Of a DNA stretch of 64,000 bases, positions 37,888 through 51,114 are shown one piece after another. The position numbers and the translations under genes were made by a program. The notes beneath the pieces are model-generated. The model was not told the origin of the DNA and did no database searches. It worked only from the letters and a program-made list of their open reading frames with translations. Every line of letters begins with the position of its first letter. Position 1 is the first letter of the stretch. Origin of the DNA: Pictodentalium vernedei (lineage: Eukaryota; Mollusca; Scaphopoda; Dentaliida; Dentaliidae); NCBI GenBank assembly GCA_031216915.1, contig CM062289.1, forward strand, positions 441,573,587-441,637,586, written 5' to 3'.

Positions 37888-38367
37888 CGATAACAGGAGT
37901 CGCCGTGGAGGAGGGTATCCCAAAAGTTTCTCCATTTGATGAATCAGTGTTTAAGAAGCGGAGACTTCCAGCTCTGGTTTGTGAATTCGCCCGGCCTCCT
38001 TTCAGATAGCCTTGGGTTGTATGCAGTGAAAATGGCGTAGAGTTGTAATATGGTATAGTATCATCTTGAGTATCTCCAAAACGTGCTGTTTCAACAGTAC
38101 TGGTTTGAAGGGACGACGAGTCTGATAAATGCATTACATCATCAAGAGAGCCAGCTTCAGAGGTAACCAAAAATTCGTTCCCTTCACTGAGATTCACTTT
38201 AGATGAAATTTCACCTTCAATAACCATTTCTCTGTCGACAGAATTGACAGGTGTTTCAGGTGAGGTGCCAGTTAATCCAAAATGAGAATAAAAGCTTACA
38301 CCAGTAGACAACCCCGTCGGATTCCCTGTTGTAGACGTGTGAGCTTGTGGGAATGTTTTCAGTGTAC
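37888..38367 (-). CDS. Mucin-like repeat exon B20 (480 nt)
   Basis: Long type with MVIEGE (Thr to Ile) and SEGNEF (Ala to Gly). Shares a gacaacgtgag variant upstream with B21, which points to local conversion. Confidence 0.8.
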
Positions 38368-38766
38368 CTGCAAGTAAAGAGATGTGACAACGTGAGAAAA
38401 TCCAGCTGCAGGAAGTTATGTAGCATCAGCTAGTCATCAAAGTGTCGAAGTTCCAATATTTTTAAATATAACTGAAAACATTCCAACATTTTAGTTTAGA
38501 AAAAGATGTCTTGGTAGGAGGTTCGGTCAAGATTTGTGTAAAACGTCTCAAATGAAAACAAAACAGTATTGTTTTATCACTTTAAATAACAATCAGTTTT
38601 GAAAATACTAAACGGGACTCAATCATTTCGTGAACTTACGAAATATTGTTGAAAGCTTCGATTTGATTATCGGTGCTTGTTGTTCTGCATCTGAACATCA
38701 CGTGGTCTGAAATGAATCAAATTATGTTAACAAAATATATAAATATCATCGATAGCATTTTCGTAC

Positions 38767-39435
38767 CTTTAGGAGATTCTAACATTCTTGTTGATGAGAA
38801 GTTTTGCATATCACCTTGAGTTGGAAACTCTGACCATAAAGACGATATCGATGAAGACGGTGGTATATGGTCCATTGTTTGGTCAGGAGATCTACTTGTA
38901 GAATTATGAGATAGAATAGTTTTGTTTGGCGAAACACTGATGGAAATCTCAGGTGTGGAACTATAAATTTCAGTCACGAGACTATCTCCATGATAATTCA
39001 GTTGTGTCAAACTTGATAAGAATTTTGAAGAAGTATCTGCTCCTGTCACACTGAAACTGTTGACCTCTCCGTGGATCGGTGACGCGGATGTTTGCAGCAA
39101 CGCTGTCTCCTTTTCTGTTGTGAATGCAAAGTTCTGATTGGTGGCGTCTGCAGTAATGTTCAAACTATATTCTGTTCCTGTAGTTGTGGACGAACTAGTA
39201 GAGTCGTCCTCACTTGTTTCATTCGATAACAACGGACTTGAAGTTTTAGATTTCAAAAGTTTCTTTGTAATCGATTGGATGTTGTTCAATGTATTCAAAA
39301 TTGCATTATTACGGTCGATTGACGAAGTTAATTCACGGGAACCACTCAAGGTAGGCAGGAGATCTGAAATTGTAGAACGACGAGTTCCCACAGAAGTTGT
39401 TACTGTGCTGTTATTCAGATACGCTGGGTGTGTGC
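38767..39435 (-). CDS. Mucin-like repeat exon A21 (669 nt, short type)
   Basis: Short type with WSEFPTQ, shared only with the adjacent long-type A22, a sign of conversion between neighbours of different type. Confidence 0.8.
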
Positions 39436-39759
39436 CTGAAAAAATAACAACTAGAAAACATATCATAAATATATAGTTAGATTGTGAAACATAGGCCCTT
39501 AAATGTCATGCACAAATACACACAGTTGATATTTTTGCAACGATGTAGAGGTTTCAATTTCATATAGCATATTACGTAGAAGTAAGCGAGTCATGGGAGT
39601 GGAAACTCTATTTTAACATTAAACGTGATCACCAAATAATCTGAAGACAATTCTGGCTCTTGATTTCGCATGGATATATCATAGATACTTTTAGACCTAC
39701 CAACATTTTTTGGACTTTCAGCATTGGGAACATTTATTTTCGAAGAGCAAGTTTCTTAC

Positions 39760-40239
39760 CGATAACAGGAGTCGCCGTGGAGGAGGGTATCCCAAAAGTT
39801 TCTCCATTTGATGAATCAGTGTTTAAGAAGCGGAGACTTCCAGCTCTGGTTTGTGAATTCGCCCGGCCTCCTTTCAGATAGCCTTGGGTTGTATGCAGTG
39901 AAAATGGCGTAGAGTTGTAATATGGTATAGTATCATCTTGAGTATCTCCAAAACGTGCTGTTTCAACAGTACTCGTTTGAAGGGACGACGAGTCTGATAA
40001 ATGCATTACATCATCAAGAGAGCCAGCTTCAGAGGAAACCAAAAATTCGTTCGTTTCAAGGAGATTCACTTTAGATGAAATTTCACCTTCAGTAACGATT
40101 TCTCTGTTGACAGAATTGACAGGTGTTTCAGGTGAGGTGCCAGTTAATCCAAAATGAGAATAAAAGCTTACACCAGTAGACAACCCCGTCGGATTCCCTG
40201 TTGTAGACGTGTGAGCTTGTGGGAATGTTTTCAGTGTAC
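39760..40239 (-). CDS. Mucin-like repeat exon B21 (480 nt)
   Basis: LLETNEF form with NREIV and FLVSSEAG. NREIV recurs in B22 and B31. Confidence 0.8.
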
Positions 40240-40638
40240 CTGCAAGTAAAGAGATGTGACAACGTGAGAAAATCCAGCTGCAGGAAGTTATGTAGCATCA
40301 GCTAGTCATCAAAGTGTCGAAGTTCCAATATTTTTAAATATAACTGAAAACATTCCAACATTTTAGTTTAGAAAAAGATGTCTTGGTAGGAGGTTCGGTC
40401 AAGATTTGTGTAAAACGTCTCAAATGAAAACAAAACAGTATTGTTTTATCACTTTAAATAACAATCAGTTTTGAAAATACTAAACGGGACTCAATCATTT
40501 CGTGAACTTACGAAATATTGTTGAAAGCTTCGATTTGATTATCGGTGCTTGTTGTTCTGCATCTGAACATCACGTGGTCTGAAATGAATCAAATTATGTT
40601 AACAAAATATATAAATATCATCGATAGCATTTTCGTAC

Positions 40639-41304
40639 CTTTAGGAGATTCTAACATTCTTGTTGATGAGAAGTTTTGCATATCACCTTGAGTTGGAAAC
40701 TCTGACCATAAAGACGATATCGATGAAGACGGTGGTATATGGTCCATTGTTTCGTCAAACGATCTACTTGTAGAATTATGAGATAGAATAGTTTTGTTTG
40801 GCGAAACACTGATGGAAATCTCAGGTGTGGAACTATAATTTTCAGTCACGAGACTATCGCCATGATAATTCAGTTGTGTCAAACTTGATAAGAATTTTGA
40901 AGAAATATCTGCTCCTATCACACTGAAACTGTTGACGTCTCCGTGGATCGGTGACGCGGATGTTTGCAGCAACGCTGTCTCCTTTTCTGTTTTGAATGCA
41001 AAGTTCTGATTGGTGCCGTCTGCAGTAATGTTCAAACTATATTCTGTTCCTGTAGTTGTGGACGAACTCGTAGAGTCCTCACTTGTTTCATTCGATAACA
41101 ACGGACTTGAACGTTTAGATTTCAAAAGGTTCTTTGTAGTCGATTGGATGTTGTTCAATGTATTCAAAATTGCATTATTACGGTCGATTGACGAAGTTAA
41201 TTCACGGGAACCACTCAAGGTAGGCAGGAGATCTGAAATTGTAGAACGACGAGTTCCCACAGAAGTTGTTGCTGTGCTGTTATTCAGATACGCTGGGTGT
41301 GTGC
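40639..41304 (-). CDS. Mucin-like repeat exon A22 (666 nt)
   Basis: Divergent long type: TTKNLLK, FKTEKE, RSFDETMDH (Pro-Asp-Gln replaced by Phe-Asp-Glu) and SEFPTQ. Marks the transition from the alternating region to the homogeneous long region. Confidence 0.8.
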
Positions 41305-41719
41305 CTGAAAAAATAATAACCAGAAAACATATCATAAATATATTGTTAGATTGTGAAATATAGGCCCTTAAATGTCATGCACAAATGCACACAGTTGATA
41401 TTTTTGCAACGATGTAGAGGTTTCAATTTCATATAGCATATTACGTAGAAGTATGCGAGTCATGGGAGTTGAAACACTATTTTAACATTAAACGTGATCA
41501 CCAAATAATCTGAAGACAATTCTGGCTCTTGACATCATACACAAGATTAGAAAAAAGTGCTGAATGCATGGGTGACTAAACGAGTATGGACGACAGAACA
41601 CTACACCAGCTAGTTAGCCTATGTTTCGCATGGATATATCATAGACACTTTTAGACCTACCAACATTTTTTGGACTTTCAGCATTGGGAACATTTATTTT
41701 CGAAGAGCAAGTTTCTTAC

Positions 41720-42202
41720 CGATAACAGGAGTCGCCGTGGAGGAGGGTATCCCAAAAGTTTCTCCATTTGATGAATCAGTGTTTAAGAAGCGGAGACTTC
41801 CAGCTCTGGTTTGTGAATTCGCCCGGCCTCCTTTCAGATAGCCTTGGGTTGTATGCAGTGAAAATGGCGTTGAGTTGTAATATGGTATAGTATCATCTTG
41901 AGTATCTCCAAAACGTGCTGTTTCAACAGTACTCGTTTGAAGGGACGACGAGTGTGATAGATGCATTACATCATCAAGAGAGCCAGCTTCAGAGGTAACC
42001 AAAAATTCGTTCGTTTCACTGAGATTCACGTTAGATGAAATTTCACCTTCAGTAACGATTTCTCTGTTGACAAAATTGACAGGTGTTTCAGGTGAGGTGC
42101 CAGTTAATCCAAAATGAGAATAAAAGCTTACACCACCAGTAGACAACCCCGTCGGATTCCCTGTTGTAGACGTGTGAGCTTGTGGGAATGTTTTCAGTGT
42201 AC
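41720..42202 (-). CDS. Mucin-like repeat exon B22 (483 nt)
   Basis: Has one extra Gly codon (STGGVSF), plus VNFVNREIV, SSNVNLSETNEF and LSHSSS. LSHSSS and NREIV are shared with B31, nine units away. Confidence 0.78.
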
Positions 42203-42601
42203 CTGCAAGTAAAGAGACGTGACTACGTGAGAAAATCCAGCTGCAGGAAGTTATGTAGCATCAGCTAGTCATCAAACTGTCGAAGTTCCAATATTTTTAA
42301 ATATAACTGAAAACATTCCAACGTTTTAGTTTAGAAAAAGATGTCTTGGTAGGAGGTTCGGTCAAGATTTGTGAGAAACGTCTCAGATGAAAACAAAACA
42401 GTATTGTTTTATCACTTTAAATAACAATCAGTTTTGAAAAACCTAAACGGGACTCAATCATTTCGTGAACTTACGAAATATTGTTGAAAGCTTCGATTTG
42501 ATTATTGGTGCTTGTTGTTCTGCATCTGAACATCACGTGGTCTGAAACGAATCAAATTATGTTAACAAAATATATAAATATCATCGATAGCATTTTCGTA
42601 C

Positions 42602-43270
42602 CTTTAGGAGATTCTAACATTCTTGTTGATGAGAAGTTTTGCACATCACCTTGAGTTGGCAACTCTGACCATAAAGACGATATCGATGAAGACGGTGGTA
42701 TATGGTCCATTGTTTGGTCAGGAGATCTACTTGTAGAATTATGAGATAGAATAGTTTTGTTTGGCGAAACACTGATGGAAAACAAAGGTGTGGAACTATA
42801 AATTTCAGTCACGAGACTATCTCCATGATAATTCAGTTGTGTCAAATTTGAAAAGAATTTTGAAGAAATCTCTGCTCCTGTCACACTGAAACTGTTGACC
42901 TCTCCGTGGATCGGTGACGCGGATGTTTGCAGCAACGCTGTCTCCTTTTCTGTTGTGAATGCAAAGTTCTGATTGGTGCCGTCTGCAGTAATGTTCAAAC
43001 TATATTCTGTTCCTGTAGTTGTGGACGAACTAGTAGAGTCGTCCTCACTTGTTTCATTCGATAACAACGGACTTGAACTTTTAGATTTCAAACGTTTCTT
43101 TGTAATCGATTGGATGTTGTTCAATGTATTCAAAATTGCATTATTACGGTCGATTGACGAAGTTAATTCACGGGATCCACTCAAGGTAGGCAGGAGATCT
43201 GAAATTGTAGAACGACGAGTTCCCACAGAAGTTGTTGCTGTGCTGTTATTCAGATACGCTGGGTGTGTGC
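42602..43270 (-). CDS. Mucin-like repeat exon A23 (669 nt, long intron)
   Basis: Combines EDDST with a long upstream intron. Distinctive segments are KKRLKSK, GAEISSKFFSNLTQ (a new NLT sequon), STPLFSISV and GDVQNFSS. KKRLKSK and FFSNLTQ recur in A32. Protein identical to A24. Confidence 0.8.
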
Positions 43271-43685
43271 CTGAAAAAATAATAACCAGAAAACATATCA
43301 TAAATATATAGTTAGATTGTGAAATATAGGCCCTTAAATGTCATGCACAAATACACACAGTTGATATTTTTGCAACGATGTAGAGGTTTCAATTTCATAT
43401 AGCATATTACGTAGAAGTATGCGAGTCAAGGGAGTGGAAACTCTATTTTAACATTAAACGTGATCACCAAATAACCTGAAGACAATTCTGGCTCTTGACA
43501 TCATACACAAGATTAGAAAAAAGTGATGAATGCATGGGTGACTAAACGAGTATGGACGACAGAACACTACACCAGCTAGTTAGCCTATGTTTCGCATGTA
43601 TATATCATAGATACTTTTAGACCTACCAACATTTTTTGGACTTTCAGCATTGGGAACATTTATTTTCGAAGAGCAAGTTTCTTAC

Positions 43686-44165
43686 CGATAACAGGAGTCG
43701 CCGTGGAGGAGGGTATCCCAAAAGTTTCTCCATTTGATGAATCAGTGTTTAAGAAGCGGAGACTTCCAGCTCTGGTTTGTGAATTCGCCCGGCCTCCTTT
43801 CAGATAGCCTTGGGTTGTATGCAGTGAAAATGGCGTAGAGTGGTAATATGGTATAGTATCATCTTGAGTATCTCCAAAACGTGCTGTTTCAACAGTACTC
43901 GTTTGAAGGGACGACGAGTCTGATAAATGCATTACATCATCAAGAGAGCCAGCTTCAGAGGTAACCAAAAATTCGTTCGTTTCACTGAGATTCACTTTAG
44001 ATGAAATTTCACCTTCAGTAACCATTTCTCTGTTGACAGAATTGACAGGTGTTTCAGGTGAGGTGCCAGTTAATCCAAAATAAGAATAAAAGCTTACACC
44101 AGTAGACAACCCCGTCGGATTCCGTGTTGTAGACGTGTGAGCTTGTGGGAATGTTTTCAATGTAC
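43686..44165 (-). CDS. Mucin-like repeat exon B23 (480 nt)
   Basis: TTRNPTG near the start (Gly to Arg), SYFGL, LSETNEF and YYHSTPF, which removes the NST sequon. Identical to B24. Confidence 0.8.
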
Positions 44166-44564
44166 CTGCAAGTAAAGAGATGTGACTACGTGAGAAAATC
44201 CAGCTGCAGGAAGTTATGTAGCATCAGCTAGTCATCAAACTGTCGAAGTTCCAATATTTTTAAATATAACTGAAAATATTGCAACATTTTAGTTTAGAAA
44301 AAGATATCTTGGTAGGAGGTTCGGTCAAGATTTGTGTAATACGTCTCAAATGAAAACAAAACAGTATTGTTTTATCACTTTAAATAACAATCAGTTTTGA
44401 AAATACTAAACGGGACTCAATCATTTCGTGAACTTACGAAATATTGTTGAAAGCTTCGATTTGATTATTGGTGCTTGTTGTTCTGCATCTGAACATCACG
44501 TGGTCTGAAACGAATCAAATTATGTTAACAAAATATATAAATATCATCGATAGCATTTTCGTAC

Positions 44565-45233
44565 CTTTAGGAGATTCTAACATTCTTGTTGATGAGAAGT
44601 TTTGCACATCACCTTGAGTTGGCAACTCTGACCATAAAGACGATATCGATGAAGACGGTGGTATATGGTCCATTGTTTGGTCAGGAGATCTACTTGTAGA
44701 ATTATGAGATAGAATAGTTTTGTTTGGCGAAACACTGATGGAAAACAAAGGTGTGGAACTATAAATTTCAGTCACGAGACTATCTCCATGATAATTCAGT
44801 TGTGTCAAATTTGAAAAGAATTTTGAAGAAATCTCTGCTCCTGTCACACTGAAACTGTTGACCTCTCCGTGGATCGGTGACGCGGATGTTTGCAGCAACG
44901 CTGTCTCCTTTTCTGTTGTGAATGCAAAGTTCTGATTGGTGCCGTCTGCAGTAATGTTCAAACTATATTCTGTTCCTGTAGTTGTGGACGAACTAGTAGA
45001 GTCGTCCTCACTTGTTTCATTCGATAACAACGGACTTGAACTTTTAGATTTCAAACGTTTCTTTGTAATCGATTGGATGTTGTTCAATGTATTCAAAATT
45101 GCATTATTACGGTCGATTGACGAAGTTAATTCACGGGATCCACTCAAGGTAGGCAGGAGATCTGAAATTGTAGAACGACGAGTTCCCACAGAAGTTGTTG
45201 CTGTGCTGTTATTCAGATACGCTGGGTGTGTGC
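44565..45233 (-). CDS. Mucin-like repeat exon A24 (669 nt)
   Basis: Copy of A23 with the same KKRLKSK, FFSNLTQ and STPLFSISV segments. Confidence 0.8.
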
Positions 45234-45648
45234 CTGAAAAAATAATAACCAGAAAACATATCATAAATATATAGTTAGATTGTGAAATATAGGCCCTTAA
45301 ATGTCATGCACAAATACACACAGTTGATATTTTTGCAACGATGTAGAGGTTTCAATTTCATATAGCATATTACGTAGAAGTATGCGAGTCAAGGGAGTGG
45401 AAACTCTATTTTAACATTAAACGTGATCACCAAATAACCTGAAGACAATTCTGGCTCTTGACATCATACACAAGATTAGAAAAAAGTGATGAATGCATGG
45501 GTGACTAAACGAGTATGGACGACAGAACACTACACCAGCTAGTTAGCCTATGTTTCGCATGTATATATCATAGATACTTTTAGACCTACCAACATTTTTT
45601 GGACTTTCAGCATTGGGAACATTTATTTTCGAAGAGCAAGTTTCTTAC

Positions 45649-46128
45649 CGATAACAGGAGTCGCCGTGGAGGAGGGTATCCCAAAAGTTTCTCCATTTGA
45701 TGAATCAGTGTTTAAGAAGCGGAGACTTCCAGCTCTGGTTTGTGAATTCGCCCGGCCTCCTTTCAGATAGCCTTGGGTTGTATGCAGTGAAAATGGCGTA
45801 GAGTGGTAATATGGTATAGTATCATCTTGAGTATCTCCAAAACGTGCTGTTTCAACAGTACTCGTTTGAAGGGACGACGAGTCTGATAAATGCATTACAT
45901 CATCAAGAGAGCCAGCTTCAGAGGTAACCAAAAATTCGTTCGTTTCACTGAGATTCACTTTAGATGAAATTTCACCTTCAGTAACCATTTCTCTGTTGAC
46001 AGAATTGACAGGTGTTTCAGGTGAGGTGCCAGTTAATCCAAAATAAGAATAAAAGCTTACACCAGTAGACAACCCCGTCGGATTCCGTGTTGTAGACGTG
46101 TGAGCTTGTGGGAATGTTTTCAATGTAC
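45649..46128 (-). CDS. Mucin-like repeat exon B24 (480 nt)
   Basis: Copy of B23 (TTRNPTG, SYFGL, YYHSTPF). Confidence 0.8.
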
Positions 46129-46527
46129 CTGCAAGTAAAGAGATGTGACTACGTGAGAAAATCCAGCTGCAGGAAGTTATGTAGCATCAGCTAGTCATCA
46201 AACTGTCGAAGTTCCAATATTTTTAAATATAACTGAAAATATTGCAACATTTTAGTTTAGAAAAAGATATCTTGGTAGGAGGTTCGGTCAAGATTTGTGT
46301 AATACGTCTCAAATGAAAACAAAACAGTATTGTTTTATCACTTTAAATAACAATCAGTTTTGAAAATACTAAACGGGACTCAATCATTTCGTGAACTTAC
46401 GAAATATTGTTGAAAGCTTCGATTTGATTATTGGTGCTTGTTGTTCTGCATCTGAACATCACGTGGTCTGAAATGAATCAAATTACGTTAACAAAATATA
46501 TAAATATCATCGATAGCATTTTCGTAC

Positions 46528-47193
46528 CTTTAGGAGATTCTAACATTCTTGTTGATGAGAAGTTTTGCATATCACCTTGAGTTGGCAACTCTGACCATAA
46601 AGACGATATCGATGAAGACGGTGGTATATGGCCCATTGTTTGGTCAGGAGATCTACTTGTAGAATTATGAGATAGAATAGTTTTGTTTGGCGAAACACTG
46701 ATGGAAATCTCAGGTGTGGAACTATAAATTTCAGTCACGAGACTATCTCCATGATAATTCAGTTGTGTCAAACTTGATAAGAATTTTGAAGAAATATCTG
46801 CTCCTGTCACACTGAAACTGTTGACCTCTCCGTGGATCGGTGACGCGGATGTTTGCAGCAACGCTGTCTCCTTTTCTGTTGTGAATGCAAAGTTCTGATT
46901 GGTGCCGTCTGCAGTAATGTTCAAACTATATTCTGTTCCTGTAGTTGTGGACGAACTAGTAGAGTCCTCACTTGTTTCATTCGATAACAACGGACTTGAA
47001 CTTTTAGATTTCAAAAGTTTCTTTGTAATCGATTGGATGTTGTTCAATGTATTCAAAATTGCATTATTACGGTCGATTGACGAAGTTAATTCACGGGAGC
47101 CACTCACGGTAGGCAGGAGATCTGAAATTGTAGAACGACGAGTTCCCACAGAAGTTGTTGCTGTGCTGTTATTCAGATACGCTGGGTGTGTGC
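46528..47193 (-). CDS. Mucin-like repeat exon A25 (666 nt)
   Basis: Right-hand subfamily: KSSSPLL, FTTEKE, HGEVN, GADISS and EIYSS in a 666-nt exon. Private LLPTVSG and QTMGHIPP. Confidence 0.8.
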
Positions 47194-47608
47194 CTGAAAA
47201 AATAATAACCAGAAAACATATCATAAATATATAGTTAGATTGTGAAATATAGGCCCTTAAATGTCATGCACAAATACACACAGTTGATATTTTTGCAACG
47301 ATGTAGAGATTTCAATTTCATATAGCATATTACGTAGAAGTAAGCGAGTCATGGGAGTGGAAACTCTATTTTAACATTAAACGTGATCACCAAATAATCT
47401 GAAGACAATTCTGGCTCTTGACATCATACACAAGATTAGAAAAAAGTGACGAATGCATGGGTGACTATACGAGTATGGACGACAGAACACTACACCAGCT
47501 AGTTAGCCTATGTTTCGCATGGATATATCATAGATACTTTTAGACCTACCAACATTTTTTGGACTTTCAGCATTGGGAACATTTATTTTCGATGAGCAAG
47601 TTTCTTAC

Positions 47609-48088
47609 CGATAACAGGAGTCGCCGTGGAGGAGGGTGTCGCAAAAGTTTCTCCATTTGATGAATCAGTGTTTAAAAAGCGGAGACTTCCAGCTCTGGTT
47701 TGTGATTTCGCCCGGCCTCCTTTCAGATAGCCTAGGGAAGTATGCAGTGAAAATGGCGTAGAGTTGTAATATGGTATAGTATCATCTTGAGTATCTCCAA
47801 AACGTGTTGTTTCAACAGAACTCGTTTGAAGTGACGACGAGCCTGATAAATGCATTACATCATCAAGAGAGCCGGCTTCAGAGGTAACCAAAAATTCATT
47901 CGCTTCACAGAGATTCACTTTAGATGAAATTTCACCTTCAGTAACCATTTCTCTGTTGACAGAATTGACAGGTGTTTCAGGTGAGGTGCCAGTTAATCCA
48001 AAATGAGAATAAAAGCTTACACCAGTAGACAACCCCGTCGGATTCCCTGTTGTAGACGTGTGAGCTTGTGGGAATGTTTTCAGTGTAC
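47609..48088 (-). CDS. Mucin-like repeat exon B25 (480 nt), most divergent B, with a Cys
   Basis: Carries NLCEANEF, the only Cys I find in any A or B exon, plus LSGSSS, TSSVETTRF, HTSLGYL, RAKSQTR and GETFATPSS. The frame and both splice sites are intact. It looks like an older or faster-changing copy that has escaped homogenisation. Confidence 0.78.
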
Positions 48089-48487
48089 CTGCAAGTAAAG
48101 AGATGTGACTACGTGAGAAAATCCAGCTGCAGGAAGTTATGTAGCATCAGCTAGTCATCAAACTGTCGAAGTTCCAATATTTTTAAATATAACTGAAAAC
48201 ATTCCAAAATTTTAGTTTAGAAAAAGATGTCTTGGTAGGGGGTTCGGTCAAGATTTGTGTAAAATGTCTCAAATGAAAACAAAACAGTATTGTTTTATCA
48301 CTTTAAATAACAATCAGTTTTGAAAATACTAAACGGGACTCAATCATTTCGTGAACTTACGAAATATTGTTGAAAGCTTTGATTTGATTATTGGTGCTTG
48401 TTGTTCTGCATCTGAACATCACGTGGTCTGAAATGAATCAAATTATGTTAACAAAATATATAAATATCATCGATAGCATTTTCGTAC

Positions 48488-49153
48488 CTTTAGGAGATTC
48501 TAACATTCTTGTTGATGAGAAGTTTTGCATATCACCTTGTGTTGCCAACTCTGACCATAAAGACGATATCGATGAAGACGGTGGTATATGGTCCATTGTT
48601 TGGTCAGGAGATCTACTTGTAGAATTATGAGATAGAATAGTTTTGTTTGGCGATACACTGATGGAAATCACAGGTGTGGAACTATAAATTTCAGTCACGA
48701 GACTATCTCCATGATAATTCAGCTGTGTCAAACTTGATAAGAATTTTGAAGAAATATCTGCTCCTGTCACACTGAAACTGTTAACCTCTCCGTGGATCGG
48801 TGACGCGGATGTTTGCAGCAACGCTGTCTCCTTTTCTGTTGTGAATGCAAAGTTCTGATTGGTTCCGTCTGCAGTAATGTTCAAACTATATTCTGTTCCT
48901 GTAGTTGTGGACGAACTAGTAGAGTCCTCACTTGTTTCAATCGATAACAACGGACTTGAACTTTTAGATTTCAAAAGTTTCTTTGTAATCGATTGGATGT
49001 TATTCAATGTATTCAAAATTGCATTATTACGGTCGATTGACGAAGTTAATTCACGGGAACCACTCAAGGTAGGCAGGAGAACTGAAATTGTAGAACGACG
49101 AGTTCCCACAGAAGTTGTTGCTGTGCTGTTATTCAGATACGCTGGGTGTGTGC
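48488..49153 (-). CDS. Mucin-like repeat exon A26 (666 nt)
   Basis: TISVLLPTL, SIETSED (NET sequon lost), STPVISISV and SELATQ. Groups with A28 and A1. Confidence 0.8.
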
Positions 49154-49569
49154 CTGAAAAAATAATAACCAGAAAACATATCATAAATATATAGTTAGAT
49201 TGTGAAATATAGGCCCTCAAATGTCATGCACAAATACACACAGTTGATATTTTTGCAACGATGTAGAGGTTTCAATTTCATATAGCATATTACGTAGAAG
49301 TAAGCGAGTCATGTGAGTGGAAACTCTATTTTAACATTAAACGTGATCACCAAATAATCTGAAGACAATTCTGGCTCTTGACATCATACACAAGATTAGA
49401 AAAAAGTGCTGAATGCATGGGTGACTAAACGAGTATGGACGACAGAACACTACACCAGCTAGTTAGCCTATGTTTCGCATGGATATATCATAGATACTTT
49501 TAGACCTACCAACATTTTTTTAGACTTTCAGCATTGGGAACATTTATTTTCGAAGAACAAGTTTCTTAC

Positions 49570-50049
49570 CGATAACAGGAGTCGCCTTGGAGGAGGGTAT
49601 CCCAAAAGTTTCTCCATTTGATGAATCAGTGTTTAAGAAGCGGAGACTTCCAGCTCTGGTTTGTGAATTCGCCCGGCCTCCTTTCAGATAGCCTTGAGTT
49701 GTATGCAGTGAAAATGGCGTAGAGTTGTAATATGATATAGTATCATCTTGAGTATCTCCAAAACGTGCTGTTTCAACAGTACTGGTTTGAAGGGACGACG
49801 AGTCTGATAAATGCATTACATCATCAAGAGAGCCAGCTTCAGAGGTAACCAAAAATTCGTTCGCTTCACTGAGATTCACTTTAGATGAAATTTCACCTTC
49901 AGTAACCATTTCTCTGTTGACAGAATTGACAGGTGTTTCAGGTGAGGTGCCAGTTAATCCAAAATGAGAATAAAAGCTTACACCAGTAGACAACCCCGTC
50001 GGATTCCCTGTTGTAGACGTGTGAGCTTGTGGGAATGTTTTCAGTGTAC
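49570..50049 (-). CDS. Mucin-like repeat exon B26 (480 nt)
   Basis: SEANEF form with DDTISYYNST (Pro to Ser) and PSSKATP (Thr to Lys). The following intron is one base longer than other long copies. Confidence 0.8.
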
Positions 50050-50448
50050 CTGCAAGTAAAGAGATGTGACTACGTGAGAAAATCCAGCTGCAGGAAGTTA
50101 TGTAGCATCAGCTAGTCATCAAAGTGTCGAAGTTCCAATATTTTTAAATATAACTGAAAACATTCCAACATTTTAGTTTAGAAAAAGATGTCTTGGTAGG
50201 AGGTTCGGTCAAGATTTGTGTAAAACGTCTCAAATGAAAACAAAACAGTATTGTTTTATCACTTTAAATAACAATCAGTTTTGAAAATACTAAACGGGAC
50301 TCAATCATTTCGTGAACTTACGAAATATTGTTGAAAGCTTCGATTTGATTATTGGTGCTTGTTGTTCTCCATCTGAACATCACGTGGTCTGAAATGAATC
50401 AAATTATGTTAACAAAATATATAAATATCATCGATAGCATTTTCGTAC

Positions 50449-51114
50449 CTTTAGGAGATTCTAACATTCTTGTTGATGAGAAGTTTTGCATATCACCTTG
50501 AGTTGGCAACTCTGACCATAAAGACGATATCGATGAAGACGGTGGTATATGGTCCATTGTTTGGTCAGGAGATCTACTTGTAGAATTATGAGATAGAATA
50601 GTTTTTTTTGGCGAAACACTGATGGAAATCTCAGGTGTGGAACTATAAATTTCAGTCACGAGACTATCTCCATGATAATTCAGTTGTGTCAAACTTGATA
50701 AGAATTTTGAAGAAATATCTGCTCCTGTCACACTGAAACTGTTGACCTCTCCGTGGATCGGTGACGCGGATGTTTGCAGCAACGCTGTCTCCTTTTCTGT
50801 TGTGAATGCAAAGTTCTGATTGGTGCCGTCTACAGTAATGTTCAAACTATATTCTGTTCCTGTAGTTGTGGAAGAACTAGTAGAGTCCTCACTTGTTTCA
50901 TTCGATAACAACGAACTTGAACTTTTAGATTTCAAAAGTTTCTTTGTAGTCGATTGGATGTTGTTCAATGTATTCAAAATTGCATTATTACGGTCGATTG
51001 ACGAAGTTAATTCACGGGAACCACTCAAGGTAGGCAGGAGATCTGAAATTGTAGAACGACGAGTTCCCACAGAAGTTGTTGCTGTGCTGTTATTCAGATA
51101 CGCTGGGTGTGTGC
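50449..51114 (-). CDS. Mucin-like repeat exon A27 (666 nt)
   Basis: KSSSSLLSNETSED, ITVDGTNQ and SVSPKKTIL, the last removing the NKT sequon. Otherwise right-hand subfamily. Confidence 0.8.

Larger units (their letters stand above)
42446..44408 (-). repeat. Nearly identical unit pair, copy 1
   Basis: Matches 44,409-46,471 at an offset of 1,963 bp with no difference that I noticed, including rare variants (gtctgaaacgaatc, gcacatcacc, gaaaacaaaggtg, ataacctgaag, catgtatatatc, TTRNPTG). Ends are approximate: the left end follows the gaaaaacctaaac variant near 42,440. Confidence 0.85.
44409..46471 (-). repeat. Nearly identical unit pair, copy 2
   Basis: Right-hand partner of 42,446-44,408, overlapping slightly into the next unit. 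It ends near 46,471, where tgaatcaaattacg replaces cgaatcaaattatg. The best example here of a single-unit tandem duplication. Confidence 0.85.
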
